Assembly: GCF_000768355.1 (NCBI RefSeq)
Contig: NZ_AVPU01000015.1
Location: 1-64,000 of the forward strand
Direction: 5' to 3'
Length of the DNA stretch: 64,000 nucleotides
Source: Lysobacter daejeonensis GH1-9
GTDB taxonomy: Bacteria > Pseudomonadota > Gammaproteobacteria > Xanthomonadales > Xanthomonadaceae
Made by a program: the position numbers and the translations under genes. The notes beneath the pieces are model-generated. The model did no database searches and had not been told where the DNA came from. It saw nothing but the letters and a program-made list of their open reading frames with translations. Each line of letters begins with the position of its first letter. The stretch's first letter is position 1. Shown here piece by piece: positions 49,362 through 58,198 of the stretch.

Positions 49362-50132
49362 ATGAAGATCGCCAGCTGGAACGTCAATTCGCTCAACGTC
49401 CGTCTGCCGCACCTGGAGCAGTGGCTCGCCACGTTCGGGCCGGACATCGTCGGCCTGCAGGAAACCAAGCTGGAGGACAGCCGCTTCCCCGATGCCGCGC
49501 TGGTCGGTGCCGGCTACCGCAGTGTGTTCGCCGGGCAGAAGACCTACAACGGCGTCGCCATCCTTTCGCGCGCGCCGGCCGAGGACGTGCAGGTTGGCAT
49601 CCCCGGCTTCGAGGACGAGCAGAAGCGCGTCATCGCCGCGACCGTCGGCGGGGTGCGCATCGTCAACCTGTACGTGGTCAACGGCCAGGACGTGGGCACC
49701 GACAAGTACGCCTACAAGCTGCGTTGGCTGGAGGCCGTGCACGACTGGATCGCGCAGGAACTGCAGCGCCACCCCGAACTGGTGGTGCTGGGCGACTTCA
49801 ACATCGCGCCCGACGCACGCGACGTGCACGACCCGGCGGTATGGAATGACGACCACATCCTTACCTCCACCGCCGAGCGCGACGGCCTGCGCCGGCTGTG
49901 CGCGCTGGGCCTGCACGATGCGTTCCGCCTGCACAGCGACGTGGCGGGCGAGTTCAGCTGGTGGGATTACCGCCAGGCCGCGTTCCGCCGCAACCTCGGC
50001 CTGCGCATCGACCTGACCCTGGTATCGGATGCGCTGCGTGCGCGCTGCGTGGCCGCCGGCATCGACCGCGAACCGCGCACCTGGGAGCGCCCCAGCGACC
50101 ATGCGCCGGCCTGGGTGGAACTGGGTGCCTGA
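49362..50132 (+). CDS. xthA: exodeoxyribonuclease III
   Basis: From the ATG at 49362 ([20 protein letters not shown]) the protein has 256 residues. The AP-endonuclease motifs are [52 protein letters not shown] and [10 protein letters not shown] with the catalytic His. It removes 3' blocks and cuts abasic sites in base-excision repair. In frame, GTG at 49356 is possible, but the -10 hexamer leaves little space before it. Confidence 0.96.
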   Translation: MKIASWNVNSLNVRLPHLEQWLATFGPDIVGLQETKLEDSRFPDAALVGAGYRSVFAGQKTYNGVAILSRAPAEDVQVGIPGFEDEQKRVIAATVGGVRIVNLYVVNGQDVGTDKYAYKLRWLEAVHDWIAQELQRHPELVVLGDFNIAPDARDVHDPAVWNDDHILTSTAERDGLRRLCALGLHDAFRLHSDVAGEFSWWDYRQAAFRRNLGLRIDLTLVSDALRARCVAAGIDREPRTWERPSDHAPAWVELGA

Positions 50133-50140
50133 TAACGCGG

Positions 50141-50166
50141 AAGGCCCGGACACAGGTCCGGGCCTT
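50141..50166. terminator. perfect hairpin between convergent genes
   Basis: AAGGCCCGGAC-ACAG-GTCCGGGCCTT is an 11-pair stem 8 bases after the xthA stop and 24 bases before the end of the convergent GlsB gene. The T-tract is very short on either side, so it may stop or stabilise transcripts rather than terminate strongly. Confidence 0.65.
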
Positions 50167-50189
50167 CGACGTTGCAGCGTAAGCGCGAC

Positions 50190-50462
50190 TCAGCGCACTC
50201 GGCCGCGGCGGAACAGGTTGACGATGCCGAGCAGGACGATCGCGCCGACCAGCGACAGCAGCAGGCCGGTGATCGAGAAGTTGCCGTCGTTGATGTCGCC
50301 GCCGCCGATGCCGAGCATGCCGCCCAGCCAGCCGCCGAGGAACGCGCCGACGATGCCGACGATGACATTCAGGAAGATGCCCTGCTGGCCGTCGGTCTTC
50401 ATGACCATGCTGGCCAGCCAACCGATGATGCCGCCGACGATCAGCCAGATGATGATGCCCAT
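50190..50462 (-). CDS. GlsB/YeaQ/YmgE-family small membrane protein
   Basis: From the ATG at 50462 (MGIIIWLIVGGIIGWLASMV) the protein has 90 residues. GGIIGWLAS, the Gly-rich VGAFLGGWLGGMLGIGGG, and a final hydrophobic segment ending LFRRGRVR define this transglycosylase-associated family of stress-related inner-membrane proteins. A good AAGGAGAG ribosome-binding site lies 8 bases upstream, deciding against the longer frame that begins upstream. It has its own 200-base upstream region shared with the divergent phosphopantetheinyl transferase gene. Confidence 0.9.
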   Translation of the reverse strand: MGIIIWLIVGGIIGWLASMVMKTDGQQGIFLNVIVGIVGAFLGGWLGGMLGIGGGDINDGNFSITGLLLSLVGAIVLLGIVNLFRRGRVR

Positions 50463-50667
50463 GGTGGTCTCTCCTTGTAAGTGAGGTTTGCTGTTCGGGG
50501 TGGACTGCACCCCGCGTTGGGGGTGGACGCAGTGTCCCTAGATGAACGTGATGGCGATGTCTGCGAAATCAGGCAGTTGCGTGATGAACGGGTGACGATT
50601 TCCCGGGAATTTTCACGATTGCCAACGGGTGCCGATGGCCCCGCCGGTGCTCCGCCCGCCGGGTGCT

Positions 50668-50673
50668 TACACT
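50668..50673 (+). promoter_or_regulatory. phosphopantetheinyl transferase gene -10 hexamer
   Basis: TACACT lies 7 bases before the GTG at 50681. The alternative GTG at 50663 would be upstream of this hexamer, which favours the 50681 start. Confidence 0.45.
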
Positions 50674-50680
50674 GGCGCCC

Positions 50681-51277
50681 GTGAACACCCCGCCGCCTTC
50701 GCCGACTTCGCTCCCCGCACCGCGCATCGCATGGTTGCCGCGCGACCGCGCGCAGCCGGGGCAGGTGCAGGTGGCCGCGTGGCTGGCCGAATCGCTGGCC
50801 ATCGAACCCACGCGGGTGGCCTTCGCGCGCGACACATTCGGCCGGCCGTACCTGCAGCCGCCACTGCAGGCGCACGACTGCAACTGGAGCCATAGCGGCG
50901 AGGGCCTGCTGGTGGCCGTGGGCGAGGGCATCGACCTTGGCGTCGACCTCGAATGGCGGCGACCGCGGCCGCGTGCGCTCGCCCTCGCCGAGCGCTTCTT
51001 CGCCGCGCCGGAAGTGCAGTGGCTGCGGGCGGCGCCCGAGGACGTCCGCGAAGCGCGGTTCCTGCGCCTGTGGTGCGCCAAGGAAGCGGTGCTGAAGGCG
51101 CACGGGCAAGGGCTGTCGTTCGGCCTGCACCGGCTGGTGTTCGTGGAACACGATGAAACACTGGTCCTGCACGACTGCGATGCCGCGCTCGGCCCCGCCG
51201 CGGCATGGACCGTGCGCGAACTCGCACCGGCGCCGGGATACCTCGGTGCGATGGCGTGGCGCCGGCGCAGGGAATAA
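50681..51277 (+). CDS. 4'-phosphopantetheinyl transferase (Sfp/AcpT-type)
   Basis: From GTG at 50681 the protein has 198 residues. The Sfp-superfamily motifs are [37 protein letters not shown] (magnesium-binding Asp/Glu), [13 protein letters not shown] and [19 protein letters not shown] (WxxKEAxxK). It transfers phosphopantetheine from CoA to a serine on carrier proteins. The two pigment ACPs are natural candidates, though the primary AcpS could act as well. The GTG is preferred because the -10 hexamer abuts it. Confidence 0.9.
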   Translation: MNTPPPSPTSLPAPRIAWLPRDRAQPGQVQVAAWLAESLAIEPTRVAFARDTFGRPYLQPPLQAHDCNWSHSGEGLLVAVGEGIDLGVDLEWRRPRPRALALAERFFAAPEVQWLRAAPEDVREARFLRLWCAKEAVLKAHGQGLSFGLHRLVFVEHDETLVLHDCDAALGPAAAWTVRELAPAPGYLGAMAWRRRRE

Positions 51278-51365
51278 GGCGCGCGGCACGACGACCGCGT
51301 CACTGGCGCGCCACGCGATGCGCGGGTTCGCGCGCTGCGCGTGCAGCCGTCATACTTCGCCCCGC

Positions 51366-52028
51366 ATGAACACGCCCGACCTGCCCGCCGACCTGCGTCC
51401 CCTGCTCGAATCCGGCCTCGTCCGCCTCGGTCTGGACCCGGCGCTGGCCACCCCGCTGCTGGCCTACCTCGCGCTGCTGGTGCGCTGGAACAAGACCTAC
51501 AACCTCACCGCCGTGCGCGACCCGCACGAGATGGTGACCAAGCACCTGCTCGATTCGCTGGCCATGGCCCCCTATGTGGAGGCGATCGCCGCGCGCGGCG
51601 GCGCCCTCGCCGACCTCGGTACCGGCGCCGGCCTGCCCGGCATCCCGCTGGCCATCGCCAAGCCCGGCCTGCGCGTCACCCTGGTCGAAAGCAACGGCAA
51701 GAAGGCCCGCTTCATGCGCGAGGCGGTGCGTCAATTGGGACTCAAGGACGTGCGCGTGGCCGAATCGCGCATCGAGGCGCTGGCCGAACCGAGCGCCTAT
51801 GACGCCATTACCGCCCGCGCGCTGGCCACCCTGCCGCTGATCCTCGAACTGGGCGGCCACCTGCTCAAGCCCGGCGGCGAGCTGCTGGCGATGAAGGGCG
51901 TGCACCCGGTCGACGAGATCGCCGAACTGCCCGCCGGCTGGGCGGTGCGTGCCTCGCATCCGCTGACCGTGCCAGGGCTCGAGGCCGAACGACACCTCGT
52001 GGTGGTCGGGCGCTCCACGACTGCCTGA
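51366..52028 (+). CDS. rsmG: 16S rRNA (guanine527-N7)-methyltransferase
   Basis: From the ATG at 51366 ([20 protein letters not shown]) the protein has 220 residues. [26 protein letters not shown], the SAM-binding [18 protein letters not shown] and [14 protein letters not shown] identify RsmG (GidB). It methylates N7 of G527 in 16S rRNA; loss gives low-level streptomycin resistance. It precedes parA-parB, a common order near replication origins. CATACT ends 9 bases before the ATG. Confidence 0.95.
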   Translation: MNTPDLPADLRPLLESGLVRLGLDPALATPLLAYLALLVRWNKTYNLTAVRDPHEMVTKHLLDSLAMAPYVEAIAARGGALADLGTGAGLPGIPLAIAKPGLRVTLVESNGKKARFMREAVRQLGLKDVRVAESRIEALAEPSAYDAITARALATLPLILELGGHLLKPGGELLAMKGVHPVDEIAELPAGWAVRASHPLTVPGLEAERHLVVVGRSTTA

Positions 52029-52049
52029 GCCGCCGGTCCCTCCGGCGGC
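52029..52049. terminator. hairpin after rsmG
   Basis: GCCGCCGG-TCCCT-CCGGCGGC directly after the rsmG stop is an 8-pair stem without a T-tract; it may separate rsmG from parAB transcription. Confidence 0.4.
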
Positions 52050-52146
52050 GGGGCCCCGCTCGTCCAGCGACGGCCCCGGCTCGCTCACGGCAAAGCGTGA
52101 TAGCCGCCGCACTTTTGTCCACTCGGCAGCCTCCGACCGCAGCATG

Positions 52147-52152
52147 CATAAT
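52147..52152 (+). promoter_or_regulatory. probable parA -10
   Basis: CATAAT 54 bases before the parA ATG would give a leader of about 47 bases. No clear -35 is seen at the standard distance. Confidence 0.35.
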
Positions 52153-52205
52153 CATCGGTCCGGCCCCGCGCCGGGTCCCATCCGCCACTGACCAGGACGA
52201 GCCGC

Positions 52206-53021
52206 ATGGCCCGCATCATCGCCGTCGCCAACCAGAAAGGCGGGGTCGGCAAGACCACCACCGCCGTCAACCTGGCCGCCGCCCTGGCCAAAACGCCCAA
52301 GCGCGTGCTGCTCGTCGACCTCGATGCGCAGGGCAACGCGACCATGGGCAGCGGCATCGACAAGCGCGAGATCGAGTCCTCCATCTGCGATGTGCTGCTG
52401 GGCGAGGCCGACACGGCCAGCATCCTCAAGCGCACGGCCGAAGACTTCGACCTGCTGCCGTCCAACATCGAGCTGACCGCGGCCGAGATCAGCCTGATGA
52501 ACCAGAACGACCGCGAGCAGCGCCTCAAGGCCGCGCTCACGCCGTTGCGCGCGCAGTACGACTACATCCTGATCGACTGCCCGCCGGCGCTGTCGCTGCT
52601 GACCCTCAATGCGCTGACCGCCGCCGACTCGGTGATCGTGCCGATGCAGTGCGAGTACTACGCCCTGGAAGGCATCAGCGCCCTGCTCGACACCATCAAC
52701 GCGCTCAAGGCCCGCCTCAACCCGGGGCTGGAGATCGAAGGCGTGCTGCGCACCATGTTCGACGTGCGCAACAACCTGGCCAACGCGGTGTCGGCCGAGC
52801 TGACCAACCACTTCGGCGACCGCGTGTTCCGCACCATCGTGCCGCGCAACGTACGCCTGGCCGAGGCGCCCAGCCACGGCCAGAGCATCGTCGGCTACGA
52901 CCGCGCCAGCCGCGGCGGCATCGCCTACATGGGCCTGGCCGGCGAAGTGCTGCGCCGCCAGCGCGAGCGCGAGCAGGCCGCGAAGACCGCGCAGGGCGCC
53001 ACCAAGGAGGTGGCCGCATGA
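52206..53021 (+). CDS. parA: chromosome partitioning ATPase ParA (Soj)
   Basis: The 271-residue protein begins MARIIAVANQKGGVGKTTTA with the deviant Walker A KGGVGKTT. It has LLVDLDAQGNATMGSG, the LIDCPPALSLLTLNAL Walker B region and RTIVPRNVRLAEAPSHGQ. It is a ParA ATPase that, with ParB and parS, segregates the origin region. A strong AGGAGG precedes parB inside its end, and its stop overlaps the parB ATG (ATGA). Confidence 0.97.
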   Translation: MARIIAVANQKGGVGKTTTAVNLAAALAKTPKRVLLVDLDAQGNATMGSGIDKREIESSICDVLLGEADTASILKRTAEDFDLLPSNIELTAAEISLMNQNDREQRLKAALTPLRAQYDYILIDCPPALSLLTLNALTAADSVIVPMQCEYYALEGISALLDTINALKARLNPGLEIEGVLRTMFDVRNNLANAVSAELTNHFGDRVFRTIVPRNVRLAEAPSHGQSIVGYDRASRGGIAYMGLAGEVLRRQREREQAAKTAQGATKEVAA

Positions 53022-53953
53022 GCAACGCCAAGGGCGGTGCCGGCGCGAAGAAGCGCGGGCTGGGCCGCGGCCTAGAGGCCCTGCTGGGCCCCACGGCGGC
53101 CGCGCAGGCCCCGGTACTGGAAGCCACCCCGGGCGACGTGCTGCGCACGCTGCCGGTGGACGCACTGCAGGCCGGCAAGTACCAGCCGCGCAAGGTCTGG
53201 GACGAGGACAAGCTGGCCGAGCTGGCCGAGTCGATCCGCGCGCAGGGCGTGATCCAGCCCATCGTCGTGCGCGAGATCGCCGACCATGGCGGCAAGACCT
53301 ACGAGATCATCGCCGGCGAACGCCGCTGGCGCGCCAGCAAGCTGGCCGGCCTGGCCGAGATCCCGGTGGTGATCCGCGAGGTGGACGACCGCACCGTGGT
53401 CGCCATGGCGCTGATCGAGAACATCCAGCGCGAGGACCTCAACCCGCTGGAAGAGGCCAACGCGCTGCAGCGGCTGATCGACGAGTTCGACCTGACCCAC
53501 GCCCAGGCTGCCGAAGCCGTGGGTCGCTCGCGCGTGGCGGTATCCAACCTGCTGCGCCTGCTGGAGCTTCCGCCGGAAATCCGCGTGCTGGTGGAGACCC
53601 GCGCGCTGGACATGGGCCACGCCCGAGCACTGCTGGCGCTGACCCCGCAGGCCGCCATCGCCCTGGCCCGCCAGGCCGCGGAGGCCGGCTGGTCGGTGCG
53701 CGAGGTGGAGCACCGCGTGCAGCAGCTCGCCGCGGGCGCCATCCCGACCAGCAGCACCGCCAAGGCCAAGCCGGCCAAGGCCAAGCCGCAGGCCGACATC
53801 GCCTCCCTGGAGCGCGAGCTGTCCGAGTCGCTCAGTACCAAGGTCAATGTGCTGCACGGGCGCGGCGGCAAGGGCCGGCTGGTGATCCACTACACCGACC
53901 TGGATTCGCTGGAAGGCGTGCTGGAACGCCTGCGCGGCCGCGTGGAAGCCTGA
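53018..53953 (+). CDS. parB: chromosome partitioning protein ParB (Spo0J)
   Basis: From the ATG at 53018 (MSNAKGGAGAKKRGLGRGLE) the protein has 311 residues. The N-terminal RGLGRGLEALLG, QPRK, GVIQPIVVRE, GERRWRASK, ENIQREDLNPLEEA, the HTH near LTHAQAAEAVGRSRVAVSN, and a C-terminal dimerisation part are typical. It binds parS and spreads using CTP. No TGTTTCACGTGAAACA-like parS site is seen within this window. The linker at about 246-262 is Ala/Lys-rich. Confidence 0.97.
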   Translation: MSNAKGGAGAKKRGLGRGLEALLGPTAAAQAPVLEATPGDVLRTLPVDALQAGKYQPRKVWDEDKLAELAESIRAQGVIQPIVVREIADHGGKTYEIIAGERRWRASKLAGLAEIPVVIREVDDRTVVAMALIENIQREDLNPLEEANALQRLIDEFDLTHAQAAEAVGRSRVAVSNLLRLLELPPEIRVLVETRALDMGHARALLALTPQAAIALARQAAEAGWSVREVEHRVQQLAAGAIPTSSTAKAKPAKAKPQADIASLERELSESLSTKVNVLHGRGGKGRLVIHYTDLDSLEGVLERLRGRVEA

Positions 53954-54119
53954 GTCCCGGCGCACGGCGGCCGGCCGCGCGTCGTCGCCCGATCCCCATC
54001 ACCGCCCGAAGCGGCGCCCACTTCGATGGCGCCTCGCTGCCGCGCTCGGCGGCGGCGCGCGTTTTCGTTGACAATAGGCCGACGCGGACGGCCCCGTACG
54101 GCCCCAACCCCCGAGACCG

Positions 54120-54860
54120 ATGACGACCAGCCCCCAACTCTCCGTCGTGGTGCCCGTGTTCAACGAGCGCGACAACGTCGCCCCGCTGATCCATGAGATC
54201 ACCGCCGCGCTGCGCGGGCGCGCCCCGGCCGACGGCGGCGACTTCGAGATCGTCTACGTCGACGACCACTCCCGGGACGACACGCTGGCCGTGCTGCAGC
54301 AGCTCAAGGCCGAAGTGCCGGAACTGCGCGTGGTGCACCACGTCACCCAGAGCGGGCAGAGCACCGCGATCCGCAACGGCGTCAAGGCCGCGCGCGGCGC
54401 GTGGATCGCCACCCTCGACGGCGACGGCCAGAACGACCCGGCCGACATTCCCAAGCTGATCGCCGAGCGCGCCCAGGCCGCGCCGGAGGTCAAGCTGTTC
54501 GCCGGCTGGCGCGTCAACCGCCAGGACAGCGGCAGCAAGCGCTGGGCGTCGAAGTGGGCCAACGCGATCCGCAGCCGCATGCTGCGCGACGACACCCCCG
54601 ACACCGGCTGCGGCATCAAGCTGTTCGAGCGCGAGGCGTTCCTCGACCTGCCGCACTTCAACCACATGCACCGCTACCTGCCGGCGCTGATGCAGCGCGC
54701 GGGCTGGAAGACGGTGAGCGTGCCGGTGCACCACCGCCACCGCACCGCGGGCGTGTCCAAGTACAACAACCTCAACCGCGCGCTGGTCGGCATCAGCGAC
54801 CTGCGCGGCGTGGCATGGTTGATCAAGCGCGGCAAGGTCACGCGCGTGGAAGAGGTCTGA
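54120..54860 (+). CDS. family 2 (dolichyl-phosphate-mannose synthase-like) glycosyltransferase
   Basis: The 246-residue protein begins MTTSPQLSVVVPVFNERDNV and has IVYVDDHSRDDT, the DxD in LDGDGQNDPADIP and FEREAFLDLPHFNHMHRYLPAL. It resembles DPM1/ArnC-type enzymes that charge polyprenyl phosphate with a sugar, but it lacks the usual C-terminal membrane helices. The next gene, three bases away, encodes a small lipid-A-N-domain membrane protein that may serve as its membrane partner. Confidence 0.9.
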   Translation: MTTSPQLSVVVPVFNERDNVAPLIHEITAALRGRAPADGGDFEIVYVDDHSRDDTLAVLQQLKAEVPELRVVHHVTQSGQSTAIRNGVKAARGAWIATLDGDGQNDPADIPKLIAERAQAAPEVKLFAGWRVNRQDSGSKRWASKWANAIRSRMLRDDTPDTGCGIKLFEREAFLDLPHFNHMHRYLPALMQRAGWKTVSVPVHHRHRTAGVSKYNNLNRALVGISDLRGVAWLIKRGKVTRVEEV

Positions 54861-54862
54861 AC

Positions 54863-55219
54863 ATGCCCGTCGACCTGGTGCCGGTTGACTTCATGAACAC
54901 GCCGATCGCGTGGCTGGAGTGGACGGGGCTGCACATGTCGCCGTGGAAGGTGATCGGCCTGACCGGCGCGCTGATGTTCGGCGGGCGCTGGGCGGTGCAG
55001 TTCCTGGCATCGCGCCGACACGGCAAGCCGGTGATTCCGCGGCTGTTCTGGTACATGAGCCTGCTGGGCAGCGCGATGACGCTGAGCTACTTCCTGTTCT
55101 CGCAGAAGCAGGACTCGGTGGGGATCATCCAGAACCTGTTCCCGGCGTTCACCGCGGCGTACAGCCTGTACCTGGACATCAAGCACCGCGGCTGGAAGCG
55201 CGATCGCGCTTCGCATTGA
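54863..55219 (+). CDS. lipid-A-disaccharide synthase N-terminal domain (LABD) protein
   Basis: From the ATG at 54863 (MPVDLVPVDFMNTPIAWLEW) the 118-residue protein carries the LABD fold alone: SPWKVIGLTGALMFGGRWAV, QFLASRRHGKPVIPRLFWYM, SLLGSAMTLSYFLF and PAFTAAYSLYLDIK. There are three hydrophobic segments, so it sits in the inner membrane. Stand-alone LABD proteins often accompany GT2 and GT83-type genes for lipid modification. Its exact role is unknown. It follows the GT2 gene by two bases. Confidence 0.88.
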   Translation: MPVDLVPVDFMNTPIAWLEWTGLHMSPWKVIGLTGALMFGGRWAVQFLASRRHGKPVIPRLFWYMSLLGSAMTLSYFLFSQKQDSVGIIQNLFPAFTAAYSLYLDIKHRGWKRDRASH

Positions 55220-55266
55220 TCTTGCTCCGGAGAGAGCCGACGAGCCCGACGGGCATTGCTGCCCGG

Positions 55267-55319
55267 CTCCGTCGGCACATCCCGGCGGAAGGGCGCAGCC
55301 ATGCTCCATGTCCTCGGCC
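55267..55319 (+). repeat. degenerate third copy of the intergenic repeat
   Basis: The first 16 bases, CTCCGTCGGCACATCC, are identical to repeat copy B read on the minus strand, and the later CAGCCATGCTCCATG resembles its GCCATCCATGGCC arm. The second half is degraded. It lies between the LABD gene and the second DUF885 gene. Confidence 0.5.
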
Positions 55320-55416
55320 CCGCGCCCCCCAAAAAAAACCCCACGAAAGGGCAAATGCGACCTTGCCCCCAAGGTGCGAAGATCGGCCTTTCGCCACCTG
55401 CCGGACGCCGTACGCC

Positions 55417-57216
55417 GTGAAGCCCCTGCTGCCCACCCTCCTCGCCCTGCACTTGGCGCTCGCGCCGATCGCTCTCGCCCGCGCCGACGCCTCCAGCGCC
55501 GATGCCCGCTTCGAGGCGATCTACGCCAAGGAATGGACGTGGCGGCAGCGTGAAACCGGCGGCGCCGACGAAGACAGCGACACCTCCGGTGGCAACACCC
55601 GCTTGCCCACCGTGGATGCCGCCAGCCAGCAAGCGCGGCTGAAGGTGTGGGAAGGCGTACTGCGCCAACTCGACGCCGTCGATGCCAACAGTCTCTCGGC
55701 GGAAAACCGCATCAACCTCGCCGTGTACCGTGCGCAGGTCGAGAATCTCGCCGCCGACGTGCGCCTGCGCGGCTACGAGATGCCGTTCAACTCCGACTCG
55801 TCGTTCTGGTCCAACCTCGGTTTCATGGCGCGCACCACCTTCAAGGACACGAAGGATGCCGAGGCCTACGTCGCGCGGCTCAACGACGTGCCGCGCCACT
55901 TCAACCAGCAGATCGGCAACATGCGGGCCGGGCTCGCGCGCGGCTTCAGCGTGCCGCGCGCGGTGCTGGACGGCCGTGACGTGTCGATCGCCGCCGTCAC
56001 CCAGCTCAGGGATCCGGAGCAGGCGACGCTGTACGCGCCGTTCCGCAAGCTGCCGAACGGCATCGCCGCCGCCGACCAGGCGCGTCTGCGCGAGGCCGCG
56101 CGCACGGCGATCAAGGACAAGGTGATTCCCGCCTACGGCACGCTGCTGGCCTTCTTCCGCAACGAGTACGTGCCGAAGGCGCGTACCACGCTGGGCGCAT
56201 CGCAAATGCCCGGCGGCGCCGACTACTATCGCCAGCAGATCCGCGAATACACCACCCTGGACCTGTCGCCCGACGAGATCCACGCCATCGGCCTGCAGGA
56301 AGTGGCGCGCATCCAGGCGCAGATGGACGCGATCATCCAGCAGGTTGGTTTCAAGGCGCCCGAGGGCCAGGCCACCTTTCCCGCGTTCCTGCACTTCCTG
56401 CGCACCGACCCACAGTTCTACGTGACCACGCCGCAGGCGCTGCTGGAGCGCGCGGCGTGGATCGCCAAGCGCGTGGACGGCGAGGTCGGCAAGGTCATCG
56501 GCACGCTGCCGCGCGGGCGCTTCACCATCATCCCGGTGCCGGACGACATCGCCCCGTTCTGGACCGCCGGCCGCGGCGGCAACGGCACCTACTGGGTCAA
56601 CACCTACAACCTGCCCTCGCGACCGCTGTACAACCTGCCGGCGCTGACCCTGCACGAGGCCTCCCCGGGCCACGCGCTGCAGGGCGCATTGGCCGAGGAG
56701 CAGACCGGCCAGCCCGACTTCCGCCGCAAGTCCTACATCTCCGCCTACGGCGAGGGCTGGGCGCTGTACACCGAGAAGTTGGGCCAGGAGATGGGCATCT
56801 ACCAGACCCCGTACGAGGAGTTCGGCCGCCTGACCTACGAGATGTGGCGCGCCTGCCGGCTGGTGATCGACACCGGCATCCATGCGAAGGGCTGGACCCG
56901 CGAGCAGGCCCTGGCCTACCTGCGCGACCGCACCGCGCTGAGCGAGCACGAGGTCACCACCGAGGTCGACCGCTACATCTCCTGGCCGGGCCAGGCGCTG
57001 AGCTACAAGCTGGGCGAGATCGCGATCGTGAAGCTGCGCGCCGAGGCCGAGCGCGAGCTGGGCACCCGATTCGACGTGAAGACCTTCCACGACGCCATCC
57101 TGCGCCAGGGTTCGCTGCCGTTGCCGGTGCTGGAGACCGAGGTGCGGCGCTGGATCGCCGAGACGAAGGCGGCGCCAGCGGAAGGTGCCTCGAAGTCCAG
57201 CGACAAGGCGGGCTGA
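55417..57216 (+). CDS. second secreted DUF885 metallopeptidase-like protein
   Basis: From the GTG at 55417 (MKPLLPTLLALHLALAPIALA) the protein has 599 residues with a signal peptide. It is a DUF885 protein with HEASPGHA (His413, Glu414, His419) and SAYGEGWALYTEKLGQE downstream. A Ser/Lys-rich tail ends the protein. It is of the same family as 37139-38962, but the two differ clearly outside the motifs. No ATG fits the signal peptide, so a GTG start is inferred. Substrates unknown; periplasmic location likely. Confidence 0.88.
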   Translation: MKPLLPTLLALHLALAPIALARADASSADARFEAIYAKEWTWRQRETGGADEDSDTSGGNTRLPTVDAASQQARLKVWEGVLRQLDAVDANSLSAENRINLAVYRAQVENLAADVRLRGYEMPFNSDSSFWSNLGFMARTTFKDTKDAEAYVARLNDVPRHFNQQIGNMRAGLARGFSVPRAVLDGRDVSIAAVTQLRDPEQATLYAPFRKLPNGIAAADQARLREAARTAIKDKVIPAYGTLLAFFRNEYVPKARTTLGASQMPGGADYYRQQIREYTTLDLSPDEIHAIGLQEVARIQAQMDAIIQQVGFKAPEGQATFPAFLHFLRTDPQFYVTTPQALLERAAWIAKRVDGEVGKVIGTLPRGRFTIIPVPDDIAPFWTAGRGGNGTYWVNTYNLPSRPLYNLPALTLHEASPGHALQGALAEEQTGQPDFRRKSYISAYGEGWALYTEKLGQEMGIYQTPYEEFGRLTYEMWRACRLVIDTGIHAKGWTREQALAYLRDRTALSEHEVTTEVDRYISWPGQALSYKLGEIAIVKLRAEAERELGTRFDVKTFHDAILRQGSLPLPVLETEVRRWIAETKAAPAEGASKSSDKAG

Positions 57217-57380
57217 AGCGTGAAGTCCCCCGGAGCGTGCTGATCCGGGCGGCCTGACCGATCAGCAAGGCTTGGGGCCCTTGGGGCACGGGGCGAAGCC
57301 CAAGGGGCGCTCCGTCAACGCGACGGCGGGGCACCCCCGGGTGACTTCGGGCCGTCCCCTCACGCCAAAGCCCCCCCAAG

Positions 57381-57409
57381 TTGCCCACAGGCGGGGGTTC
57401 TGGAATAAT
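57381..57409 (+). promoter_or_regulatory. rpmB-rpmG promoter
   Basis: TTGCCC (57381-57386), a 17-base spacer and AATAAT (57404-57409) form a good sigma-70 promoter. Transcription would begin at about 57416 and give an about 200-base leader before rpmB. Confidence 0.6.
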
Positions 57410-57415
57410 GTGCGG

Positions 57416-57618
57416 CTCGCTGTGTCCAGCCTGCCCGCAGGGCAAGCATGGCGGCTCCCCGGAAGCGCGATTCCGGACCGCCTGGTTCCAGTGACCGCTC
57501 CGCCCGCACGGGGAGCACACACCCCACCCGTATCGCGCGCCGTTCGCGGATCTCCGCAGCCGGCAGGGCCGCCCGCCTCCCTGGCCAAGGGAAGCCCCAA
57601 TTACCTTTCGAGGTGCGT
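57416..57618 (+). other. long GC-rich leader of the rpmB-rpmG transcript
   Basis: This 200-base untranslated stretch contains a clean hairpin, CCGGAA-GCGCGA-TTCCGG, inside GGCGG...CCGCC. It holds no convincing coding region of its own: the in-frame extension of rpmB upstream (to 57448) is GC-shadow and lacks a start signal. It may be a translational control leader for the ribosomal proteins. Confidence 0.4.
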
Positions 57619-57855
57619 ATGTCCCGAGTTTGCCAAGTAACCGGCAAGCGCACTGTGACCGGCAACAACGTGTCACATGCGATGAACAAGACCCGCCGCC
57701 GTTTCCTCCCGAACCTGCATGAGCGCCGGTTCTGGGTTGCCAGCGAGAACCGCTGGGTGAAGCTGCGTGTTTCCACTGCTGCCCTGCGCACCATCGACAA
57801 GAACGGCATCGACTCCGTTCTGGCCGAGCTCCGCGCCCGCGGCGAAAAGATCTGA
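57619..57855 (+). CDS. rpmB: 50S ribosomal protein L28
   Basis: The ATG at 57619 gives 78 residues, [20 protein letters not shown] onward, with [16 protein letters not shown] and the [24 protein letters not shown] ending, all typical of bacterial L28. It is a large-subunit protein near the exit region. An AGGTGC-type ribosome-binding site lies just before the ATG. The upstream frame reaching 57448 is not used. rpmG follows after 13 bases. Confidence 0.97.
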   Translation: MSRVCQVTGKRTVTGNNVSHAMNKTRRRFLPNLHERRFWVASENRWVKLRVSTAALRTIDKNGIDSVLAELRARGEKI

Positions 57856-57868
57856 GGAGGACTGAACC

Positions 57869-58033
57869 ATGGCTTCCAAGCGTGACAAGATCCGCCTGAT
57901 CTCGTCGGCCGGCACCGGCCACTTCTACACCACCGACAAGAACAAGAAGAACACCCCCGGCAAGATGGAGATCAAGAAGTACGATCCCGTCGTGCGCAAG
58001 CACGTGCCGTACAAGGAAGGCAAGATCAAGTAA
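57869..58033 (+). CDS. rpmG: 50S ribosomal protein L33
   Basis: The 54-residue protein reads [20 protein letters not shown] and ends [14 protein letters not shown], a clear L33. It lacks the Cys pairs of zinc-binding L33 versions, so it is the zinc-independent type. A strong GAGGAGG site lies 9 bases before the ATG. It is co-transcribed with rpmB and ends before a strong terminator. It is short enough to be missed by length cut-offs. Confidence 0.97.
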   Translation: MASKRDKIRLISSAGTGHFYTTDKNKKNTPGKMEIKKYDPVVRKHVPYKEGKIK

Positions 58034-58087
58034 GCCCACCGGCTTGCGCGATCGACCCCTTCTTCGGGTTGGTGGAACGCTGCAAAC

Positions 58088-58119
58088 AGAAGCCCGCCTT
58101 TCGGCGGGCTTCTGCTTTT
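58088..58119 (+). terminator. rho-independent terminator after rpmG
   Basis: AGAAGCCCGCC-TTTC-GGCGGGCTTCT is an 11-pair stem, followed by GCTTTTC. Confidence 0.9.
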
Positions 58120-58198
58120 CCGGCGCCGTGACTAGGGAGCGGCGGCGTGGTGCCGGGCGCCGCAATTCGACGCGTTGGCGGCTTCGCGCCCCGCTCGA

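Noticed and set aside
50663-50680. Upstream GTG start for the phosphopantetheinyl transferase
   Set aside because: It would begin before the TACACT -10 hexamer, and no ribosome-binding site precedes it.
52029-54119. parS site near parAB
   Set aside because: I looked for TGTTTCACGTGAAACA and close variants here and across the window and found none; the sites must lie elsewhere.
57655-57678. TGTGAC...GTCACA inverted repeat, considered as a CRP/Clp site
   Set aside because: The half-sites are 12 bases apart instead of about 6, and the repeat lies inside the rpmB coding region.
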